A DNA stretch of 64,000 bases from Roseateles sp. (GTDB taxonomy: Bacteria > Pseudomonadota > Gammaproteobacteria > Burkholderiales > Burkholderiaceae_C). Within the stretch, counting starts at the first letter, position 1. The number at the start of each line of letters is the position of its first letter. The notes under the pieces are model-generated. The model had not been told where the DNA came from. It did no database searches and saw only the letters and a list, made by a program, of their open reading frames with translations. Where the stretch lies: positions 1 through 64,000 of the forward strand of contig NZ_JAFAGT010000033.1 in assembly GCF_019237615.1 (NCBI RefSeq). The letters run 5' to 3'. The translations under genes were made by a program, and so were the position numbers. Of this stretch, positions 58,501 to 64,000 are shown one piece after another.

Positions 58501-59464
58501 CGGAGATGACGGTGAAGTGGCGCACGGTACCCGACACGCCGCCCAGCTCCTTCCTGGGCGTCCAGGTCTGGAGGCCGTCGAAGCTGTCGGAGTACCAGTA
58601 GCGCTTGGTCGTGTAGTCATCGAAATAGATGCGCCAGCCCGACTTGCCATCAGCACCCTTTATGGGCACCAGGGCCTGGCCTTCCGACGGACCGCCCCAG
58701 CCGGCCCAGTCGCCGGTCCGCTGCAGGGCCCAGGGGCCGTCCAGCGACGGGGCGGTCGCCAGCTCGATGAACTTGGTCGTCTCGTTCTTCGCGAACGCGA
58801 CGTAGCGGCCTTCGTGCTGGATGACGAAGGTGTCGATGTAGTTGTTCTCCAGCCCCCGCATGGGCACGGGGTCGGCAAACTTCGTGAAGCTCGCGTCCAG
58901 CGCCTTCACCGAATAGGCGGCGAACGGCCCTTGCGTGCCGGTCCTGGACAGGCTCACGATGAGCTTCAGGCTGCCGTCGGATTCGCGGAACCACTCGGGC
59001 GCCCAGACGTTGCTGACCTTTTCATCGGCGCCCGGTAGCTGCACCGGCACATCGGCCACATGCGTCCAGCTTCTCAGGTCGGCCGACTTGGCGATGCCGA
59101 AGGTGGAGCCCGACCAGTTGGTCGTGTAGGCGATGTAGTAGAGGCCGTCGGCCGCGCGGATGATGGACGGGTCGCGCAGCAGGTCCTTGGGCGGTTGATA
59201 GACCTCGGAGCCCAGCGAGGTGAAGGTGACGCCGTCGGCCGACGAGAACAGGCTCAGCTTGTTCTGCGAGGTGGCCATGAAGGCCGACATCAGAAAGGTC
59301 TTCGCACCCTTGGTGGCGGCCAGCGGCGCCTCGGCCTGCGTGGCGCCGAGGGTGGTGGGCGCCTGGCCCGGCAGGTCCTGCGCACCGGCTGCTGAGCACA
59401 TCAACAGCGCGGCCAACCAGATGGCGGTGCGGTTCGGCAGGGCAGGCGGCAGGACAGCAGGCAT
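55544..59464 (-). CDS. GH43-like / GH35 beta-galactosidase fusion, secreted
   Basis: 1306 residues, the largest protein here. Signal peptide 1-28. Residues about 45-325 form a GH43-like five-bladed propeller: LLRDPSII (Asp98), NNYIDTFV (Asp211) and GGPSEGQALV (Glu261) could be the triad. After a short linker (329-341) a GH35 barrel follows: FGGEFHPFRLPSPSLWRD, AYQLENELFA (acid/base Glu495), FVAEIGAGWFDYWG (nucleophile Glu601). Beta-sandwich domains run to the end. It could strip arabinose and galactose from one side chain. First gene of the seven-gene unit. I do not recall this pairing as common. Confidence 0.85.
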   Translation of the reverse strand: MPAVLPPALPNRTAIWLAALLMCSAAGAQDLPGQAPTTLGATQAEAPLAATKGAKTFLMSAFMATSQNKLSLFSSADGVTFTSLGSEVYQPPKDLLRDPSIIRAADGLYYIAYTTNWSGSTFGIAKSADLRSWTHVADVPVQLPGADEKVSNVWAPEWFRESDGSLKLIVSLSRTGTQGPFAAYSVKALDASFTKFADPVPMRGLENNYIDTFVIQHEGRYVAFAKNETTKFIELATAPSLDGPWALQRTGDWAGWGGPSEGQALVPIKGADGKSGWRIYFDDYTTKRYWYSDSFDGLQTWTPRKELGGVSGTVRHFTVISEDTAQLERATAPKAKPKTVTWDRHSLIIDGKREMIFGGEFHPFRLPSPSLWRDVLQKMKASGLNAVAFYFSWGYHSAKPGHYDFTGIRNVERAIQMAEEEGLYVIARMGPYVNAELTAGGFPGWLLRQRVEARTDAAEYQAATDEWMTQINAILARHQITNGGGNVIAYQLENELFAVNPKNIRHMQHLADKARADGITVPLFHNAASRLPDWTPKNSTAPFANPGPTDLYAFDGYPGGVCGVDGTPGAPAPVQDWGIYGRNFPKVGSLASPNTPGFVAEIGAGWFDYWGSNGTYECTARRQGPGYQRVVYGGSLINSLTIHSIYMAYGGTSWGWLGGPVVYTSYDYGSPISESRVMRDKALVLKQMGGLVQAATPVLAAMDKGEVLDPGNARIRLYHNVNNALGSHVLLAQHNHLSGTEAFGFTLQTRDGSYQIPQAGRLTLTGQDAKMLLASYALERQHLVYSTSELQAQLQQDARDVALLYGRNGDDGETVLRFASKPQVKLLRGQAQVNWDAKRGDLRLNYQHRDLTEVLISGAGRAPLLLLIADEKTGQEFWRLHAGTQAVLVRSPALVRTATIEGRTLKLTGDTTAPSMLRAWVPEGITGLSFNGQAVASSAQDFSLTARAALPGPDAVQLPDLAQLAWTRRFDSLEAAPDFDDSTWRNADASASAANVYTAPDKGQPVLAMSDYGFHHGDVWYRGRFTTSTSKPLQLELFFGGGGAGLIQVWVDGKFIGQQDHDTGRPFPETTDTFRHLLKDLPPGEHVIAVVVRNNSHNWDLFADDVHKEARGLISASLTPKGGQRFGTPIAWKIQGNKGGEDIADLVRGPLNNGGLQGERMGWHLPIDPAKPQAGWVATTPGAAPPAAGTYWLRTSFKLDLPQGHDVQLGLAFGDTTKPRSEVDNRALIFVNGWNLGQFIAHIGPQRVFVLPPGILNPNGDNTLTLAVTTDGDAANALEAVRLLPLAVARGGVPLEAVAQPRSLQR

Positions 59465-59504
59465 GGGCAGACCGAGAGTGCGTGGATCCGAGGCCAGTGT
59501 CCCC

Positions 59505-59533
59505 GCGTTTGTCCGTGCGAATCGATCAAACGC
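59505..59533. repeat. Inverted repeat between the fusion gene and ftsY
   Basis: GCGTTTG (59505-59511) and CAAACGC (59527-59533) flank 15 bases in the divergent 134-bp gap. It may be an operator for the seven-gene unit starting at 59464; it does not share the TCACGNNCGTGA core. Confidence 0.4.
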
Positions 59534-59598
59534 TTGCGAGAAAGGCCGCCGCCGAGGCTCCGGCGGGGATATGCCAAGACCCAGCGAAAATGCCGGCT

Positions 59599-60846
59599 AT
59601 GTTCAGTTTCTTCAAGAAGTCGGCCCCGGCCCCAGCGCCCGCCGAAGGGCCTCAGCTGTTGTCCGAGGGGTGGACCGTCAAGCCGGCCAGCGTCCCCGCC
59701 CCCGCACCGGCCCCCGCACCGGCCCCCGCACCCGCACCCGCACCGGCACCGGCACCGGCACCGGCACCGGCACCGGCACCGGCACCGGCACCGGCACTGG
59801 CACCGGTCGCGTCCGTGGCGCCTGCCGTCGCGCCCGCACCCGTGGCGCCTCCCATAGCGCCGGCACCGGTGGCAGCGCCGATCGCGCCGTCCGTGGTGGC
59901 GCCGCCGGTTGCCGCACCCGCGCCAGCTCCGGTGGTCGCCGCGCCGCCTCGCCAAAGCTGGATGGAGCGCCTGCGCGCCGGGCTGCGCAAGACCGGCGGC
60001 AGCATCGCCGGCGTCTTTAGCGGCGCCCGCATCGATGACCAGCTCTACGAGGAGCTAGAGGAGGCGCTGCTGCTGGCCGACACCGGCGTGAAGGCCACAC
60101 AGTTCCTGCTCGACGACCTGAAGCGGCGCGTGAAGGAGACCCGGGTCACCGAGCCGCAGGCTGTGCGAGGCCTGCTGGTGGATGCCCTGGCGCAGCTGCT
60201 GGCGCCGCTGGAGAAGGGTCTGGAAGTGGGGCGCTTCACGCCCACGGTCATGATGGTCGTCGGCGTCAACGGTGCCGGCAAGACCACCAGCATAGGCAAG
60301 CTGACCCGCCACCTCGCCGAGGCCGATCAGCGTGTGCTGCTGGCGGCGGCCGACACGTTCCGCGCCGCCGCGCGCGAGCAGTTGGGTGTGTGGGCCGACC
60401 GTGCCAAGGTCGAGATCATCAGCCAGGAGGGCGGCGACCCGGCGGCCGTGTCCTTCGATGCGGTGAACGCCGGCCGCGCCCGCGGCGCGGACGTGGTCAT
60501 CGCCGACACGGCCGGCCGCCTGCCGACGCAGATCCACCTGATGGAGGAGCTGAAGAAGATCCGGCGCGTCATCGCCAAGGCCCAGGAGGATGCGCCGCAC
60601 GAGGTGCTACTTGTGGTGGACGGCAACACCGGCCAGAACGCGCTGAACCAGGTCAAGGCCTTCGACGAGGCGCTGGGCCTGACGGGGCTGGTCGTCACCA
60701 AGCTGGACGGTACCGCCAAGGGCGGGGTGCTCGCGGCCATCGCTCGCGAGCGGCCGGTGCCGGTCTATTTCATCGGCGTGGGCGAGAAGCTGGAAGACCT
60801 GGAGACCTTCAATGCGCGCGAGTTCGCGCAGGCGCTTCTGGCCTAG
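59599..60846 (+). CDS. ftsY: Signal recognition particle receptor FtsY
   Basis: 415 residues from MFSFFKKS (an in-frame ATG at 59590 also exists). The N-terminal tail holds an uninterrupted Pro-Ala run (33-66) and further Ala/Pro/Val-rich sequence to about 120. The NG domain follows: GVNGAGKTTSIGKL P-loop, AAADTFRAAAREQL, IADTAGRLPT, VTKLDGTAKGG. It docks SRP-ribosome complexes at the membrane. The low-complexity tail replaces the acidic A domain of E. coli FtsY. Confidence 0.96.
   Translation: MFSFFKKSAPAPAPAEGPQLLSEGWTVKPASVPAPAPAPAPAPAPAPAPAPAPAPAPAPAPAPAPALAPVASVAPAVAPAPVAPPIAPAPVAAPIAPSVVAPPVAAPAPAPVVAAPPRQSWMERLRAGLRKTGGSIAGVFSGARIDDQLYEELEEALLLADTGVKATQFLLDDLKRRVKETRVTEPQAVRGLLVDALAQLLAPLEKGLEVGRFTPTVMMVVGVNGAGKTTSIGKLTRHLAEADQRVLLAAADTFRAAAREQLGVWADRAKVEIISQEGGDPAAVSFDAVNAGRARGADVVIADTAGRLPTQIHLMEELKKIRRVIAKAQEDAPHEVLLVVDGNTGQNALNQVKAFDEALGLTGLVVTKLDGTAKGGVLAAIARERPVPVYFIGVGEKLEDLETFNAREFAQALLA
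59740..59793 (+). repeat. Hexanucleotide tandem repeat (GCACCG) inside ftsY
   Basis: Nine perfect GCACCG units, with imperfect variants extending the array to about 59704-59805. Each unit adds one Ala-Pro pair, so gains or losses keep the reading frame and change the linker length. Confidence 0.95.
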
Positions 60847-60929
60847 GGAAGATGCCCAGCAGTTGACTGGTCAGCGGGGCTGCTGGAATGCCTATGCTCC
60901 CGGATCTTTTTGATCCGTCCGAGGTTTGC

Positions 60930-62981
60930 ATGTCTCCCACCCAGCTCCTGCTCCCGTTGACCCTGGCGCTCGCCGCCGCGCTGCCCATGAGCTCGCTCGC
61001 CGCCGACGCGCGCAAGGCCGCCGTCACCGTGGGCGACACGCCGCTGATCCCGCGCGCCGCGCTGTTCGGCAATCCGGTCAAGGCTGGCGCCCAGCTGAGC
61101 CCTGACGGCCAGTGGCTGTCGTGGATGGCGCCGGTGAACGGCGTGATGAACGTCTGGGTCGCGCCTGCGACCAAGCCGGAGGCCGCCAAGGCGGTCACCG
61201 ACTCCAAGGACCGTCCCATCCCCGGGCACTTCTGGTCGGGCAACAGCGAGCAACTGCTGTTCGTCAAGGACAACGCCGGCGACGAGAACTTCCGCCTCTA
61301 CGGCGTCGACGTGAAGACCGGCGCGCAGCGCGACTACACGCCCTTCGACAAGGTGCGCGTGCGCATGATGGGCGGTTCGCGCAAGCGCCTGGACGAGGTG
61401 CTGGTCGGCATCAACAACCGTGACCCGCGCTGGCACGACGTGCACCTGCTGAACCTGAAGACCGGCGAGCTGAAGCTGGTCATGAAGGGCGACGGCTTCG
61501 CCGGCTTCCAGAGCGACGACGACCTGCAGGTGCGCCTGGGCGCACGCCCGAACGCCGCCGGCGGCATGGACTACGTCCAGATCAAGGGTGGCGAGGCGGC
61601 CGACAAGCCCGTCCTGAGCACCAGCCTGGAAGACAACGCGACCGGCCCCATTGGTTACACCGTCGACGGCAAGACGCTGTACTGGACGGACTCGCGCGAC
61701 CGCGATACCGCCGCCGTGTTCGCCGAGGACACCGTCACCGGCCAGCGCAAGCTGATCGCCGAGGATGCTCGCGCCGACCTCGGTGCGACGCTGCGCAACA
61801 CCGTCACCGGCGAGGTGCAGGCCTATGCGGTCGACTACTTGACCACCGAGTGGCACTTCGTCGACAAGAGCCTGAAGGCCGATTTCGACTGGCTGCAGCA
61901 GCAGCTCGGCAAGGGCGAGGTCTTCGTCAGCAGCCGCACCCGCGCCGACGACAAGTGGATCGTCGGTATCGACCCGGTTTCCAAGGTGTCCGCCACCTAT
62001 CTGTACGACCGCAAGGCAAAGAAGCTGTCGCCGCTGTACGTCGCCCGCCCCGAACTGCAGAACGCGCCGCTGGTGCCCATGCATGCGGTCGAGATCAAGG
62101 CCCGCGACGGCCTGACGCTGCCCAGCTATCTGACGTTGCCGCAGGGGGCGGACAAGAACGGCGACGGCAAGCCCGAGCAGGCCGTGCCCCTGGTGCTGCT
62201 GGTGCACGGCGGTCCCTGGGCGCGCGACGGCTACGGCTACAACGGCACGCACCAATGGCTGGCCAACCGAGGCTACGCGGTGCTGTCGGTGAACTTCCGT
62301 GCCTCCACGGGCTTCGGCAAGAAGTTCCTGAACGCCGGCAACAAGCAATGGGGCCTGGCCATGCACGACGATCTGATCGACGCCGTGAACTGGGCCGTCA
62401 AGCAGGGCGTCACGAGCCCCGACAAGGTCGCCATCATGGGCGGCAGTTATGGCGGCTACGCGGCGCTGGCCGGCCTGACCTTCACGCCGACCACCTTCGC
62501 CTGCGCGGTGGACATCGTCGGTCCGTCCAATCTGGAAACCCTGCTGGGCACCATCCCGCCCTACTGGGAAGCCGGCAAGAAGCAGATGTACAGCCGCATG
62601 GGCGATCCGACGACCGACGAGGGCAAGGCTGTCCTGCGCTCCGCCTCGCCGCTGTACAAGGCCGACCAGATCGTGCGTCCGCTGCTCATCGGCCAGGGGG
62701 CCAACGACCCGCGTGTGAAGCAGGCGGAATCGGACCAGATCGTCCAGGCCATGCAGGCCAGGAGCATCCCGGTCACCTATGTGCTCTACCCGGACGAGGG
62801 CCACGGCTTCGCCAAGCCGAACAACCGCATCGGCTTCAATGCGATCGCCGAGAGCTTCCTGGGCAGCTGCCTGGGCGGCCGCGTCGAGCCGCTGGGCGAG
62901 ACGGTGCGGCAGTCCACCGCGCAGGTCGCGCACGGTGCCGACTTCCTGCCGGGCCTGAAGGCGGCCGCCGAGAAGAAGTAA
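60930..62981 (+). CDS. S9-family prolyl-oligopeptidase-like serine peptidase, secreted
   Basis: 683 residues with a signal peptide (ending SLAAD). An N-terminal beta-propeller (about 45-400) precedes an alpha/beta-hydrolase domain with LLVHGGPWARDGYG, nucleophile in MGGSYGGYAAL, Asp in GQGANDPRVK and His in DEGHGFAKP. Such enzymes act as dipeptidyl- or acylaminoacyl-peptidases. The start at 60930 gives the leader. It lies between the two SRP genes ftsY and ffh. Confidence 0.9.
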   Translation: MSPTQLLLPLTLALAAALPMSSLAADARKAAVTVGDTPLIPRAALFGNPVKAGAQLSPDGQWLSWMAPVNGVMNVWVAPATKPEAAKAVTDSKDRPIPGHFWSGNSEQLLFVKDNAGDENFRLYGVDVKTGAQRDYTPFDKVRVRMMGGSRKRLDEVLVGINNRDPRWHDVHLLNLKTGELKLVMKGDGFAGFQSDDDLQVRLGARPNAAGGMDYVQIKGGEAADKPVLSTSLEDNATGPIGYTVDGKTLYWTDSRDRDTAAVFAEDTVTGQRKLIAEDARADLGATLRNTVTGEVQAYAVDYLTTEWHFVDKSLKADFDWLQQQLGKGEVFVSSRTRADDKWIVGIDPVSKVSATYLYDRKAKKLSPLYVARPELQNAPLVPMHAVEIKARDGLTLPSYLTLPQGADKNGDGKPEQAVPLVLLVHGGPWARDGYGYNGTHQWLANRGYAVLSVNFRASTGFGKKFLNAGNKQWGLAMHDDLIDAVNWAVKQGVTSPDKVAIMGGSYGGYAALAGLTFTPTTFACAVDIVGPSNLETLLGTIPPYWEAGKKQMYSRMGDPTTDEGKAVLRSASPLYKADQIVRPLLIGQGANDPRVKQAESDQIVQAMQARSIPVTYVLYPDEGHGFAKPNNRIGFNAIAESFLGSCLGGRVEPLGETVRQSTAQVAHGADFLPGLKAAAEKK

Positions 62982-62997
62982 GTCGCTCCGAGCCGCT

Positions 62998-63023
62998 CGA
63001 GAAGGCCCTGCGGGGCCTTCTCG
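62998..63023 (+). terminator. Intrinsic terminator between the S9 peptidase and ffh
   Basis: CGAGAAGGCC (62998-63007) and GGCCTTCTCG (63014-63023) make a 10-bp stem with a six-base loop, followed by GCATTTC. The T-run is weak. The site is between convergent genes and may serve both strands. Confidence 0.7.
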
Positions 63024-63130
63024 CATTTCGGCGTCAACCAGCGCCAAGCCCATCCCGGGCATGCCTGGCGCCAGAGGCGCGAGGCGTCTTGCTGCAGTTG
63101 TCGGCGAGTGCGTGGGCACCCGCCACGGCG

Positions 63131-64000
63131 CTACATCAGGCCTTTCATGCCGCCCATGCGCTTCATCATCTTCATCAGGCCGCCGCCCTTCATCTTCTTC
63201 ATCATCTGCTGCATCTGGTCGAACTGATTCAGCAGGCGATTGACGTCCTGGATCTGCACGCCGGCGCCGGTGGCAATGCGGCGCTTGCGGCTGGCCTTGC
63301 TCTTGCCGTCCATTAGCAGCGCGGGCTGGGCGCGCTCCTTGGCGGTCATCGCACGCAGGATCCCCTCCATGCGCTTCATGTCGCGCTCGGCGCGGTCCAT
63401 GTCGGCCTGGCCGGGCTGCTTGCTGCCCATCATGTTCTGCGGCAGCTTGTCCATCAGGCCTCCGAGGCCGCCCATCTTCTTCATCTGCGCGATCTGCTGC
63501 AGGAAGTCGTTCAGGTCGAAGCCGCTACCGCTCTTGAGCTTCTCGGCCATGGCCTGGGCCGAGGCCAGGTCCACGCTCTGCGTGACCTGCTCCACCAGCG
63601 CCACGATGTCGCCCATGCCCAGCACGCGGCCGGCATGGCGCTCAGCGTCGAACACCTCCAGGCCGTCGATCTTCTCCGAGACACCGGCGAACTTGATCGG
63701 CGCGCCGGTGATCTGGCGCACTGACAGCGCCGCACCGCCGCGCGAGTCGCCGTCCAGCTTGGTGAGGATGACGCCGGTAAGCGGCAGCGCCTCCTTGAAG
63801 GCCTTGGCGGTGTTGACCGCGTCCTGGCCCTGCATGGCGTCGACGACGAACAGCGTCTCGACCGGGTTCAGGACGCCGTGCAGCTCCTTGATCTCAGCCA
63901 TCAGCGCCTCGTCGATGGCCAGGCGGCCGGCCGTGTCGACCAGCAGCACGTCGACGTAGTGGCGGCGGGCGTAGTCCAGCGCGGCCAGTGCGATGTCGCG
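63131..64000 (-). CDS. ffh: Signal recognition particle protein Ffh, C-terminal part (cut by window edge)
   Basis: The visible 289 residues contain the end of the G domain (VLLVDTAGRLAIDEAL, VILTKLDGDSRGGAALS, PIKFAGVSEKIDGLEVF). The methionine-rich M domain follows (FDLNDFLQQIAQMKKMGGLG, then a tail of GGLMKMMKRMGGMKGLM type) and binds 4.5S RNA and signal peptides. The N-terminus lies beyond 64000. Convergent with the S9 peptidase gene. Confidence 0.97.
   Translation of the reverse strand, partial: RDIALAALDYARRHYVDVLLVDTAGRLAIDEALMAEIKELHGVLNPVETLFVVDAMQGQDAVNTAKAFKEALPLTGVILTKLDGDSRGGAALSVRQITGAPIKFAGVSEKIDGLEVFDAERHAGRVLGMGDIVALVEQVTQSVDLASAQAMAEKLKSGSGFDLNDFLQQIAQMKKMGGLGGLMDKLPQNMMGSKQPGQADMDRAERDMKRMEGILRAMTAKERAQPALLMDGKSKASRKRRIATGAGVQIQDVNRLLNQFDQMQQMMKKMKGGGLMKMMKRMGGMKGLM

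Noticed and set aside
59698-59808. Repeat array considered as a CRISPR
   Set aside because: The units are six bases without spacers and encode a Pro-Ala linker inside ftsY; no cas genes are present. No CRISPR array was seen anywhere in the window.

Overview
The window reads as high-GC chromosomal DNA from a betaproteobacterium, most likely a Burkholderiales member of the Roseateles/Mitsuaria/Pelomonas kind. This is an inference from the housekeeping clusters ispB / rplU-rpmA-obgE-proB / rppH-proS, hemA-prfA-prmC, grxD-ubiX, ftsY and ffh, from GC-biased codons, and from frequent ATGA/GTGA/TTGA stop-start overlaps.

Layout. 1-46: N-terminus of an IS110-family recombinase running off the left edge, with its non-coding end behind it. 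236-18015: mostly core genes (tRNA-Pro(CGG), isoprenoid, ribosomal, GTPase, proline, tRNA synthetase, peptidase, haem, release-factor and tRNA-modification genes), with two damaged GNAT genes. 18.1-19.2 kb: an orphan minus-strand terminator and a solute-binding protein. 19257-21936: a 2.7-kb islet bounded by an 18-bp near-exact duplication of the tRNA-Met 3' end. It carries an AbiE-like toxin-antitoxin pair (toxin gene first and frameshifted in a G7 run) and an IS110-family remnant. 22050-59464: about 37 kb devoted almost entirely to rhamnogalacturonan-I / pectin breakdown and L-rhamnose catabolism. 59599-64000: ftsY, an S9 peptidase and the C-terminal part of ffh.

The pectin locus works as a unit. 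Outside the cell or in the periplasm: acetylesterases (tandem SGNH protein, CE12), an endo-lyase (PL11), a probable exo-lyase with a Tat-type signal (PL26-like), a PL22-like oligogalacturonate lyase, and side-chain enzymes (GH51, two GH2, a GH43-like/GH35 fusion, a GH43/32-like lipoprotein). A large TonB-dependent receptor probably imports oligosaccharides across the outer membrane and a GPH-type symporter across the inner membrane. In the cytoplasm a GH105 hydrolase and a leaderless GH28 enzyme would release monosaccharides, and RhaM-RhaI-RhaK-RhaD convert L-rhamnose to dihydroxyacetone phosphate and lactaldehyde/lactate. The genes form a plus-strand unit (25591-32177), a minus-strand rha unit (42277 down to 32210), a DeoR regulator-kinase pair (42730-44987) and a seven-gene minus-strand unit (59464 down to 45047). 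Palindromes sharing the core TCACGNNCGTGA lie before the receptor and between rhaD and the DeoR gene, which suggests common control. A truncated GH115 gene at 31687-32177 shows that part of the locus is decaying.
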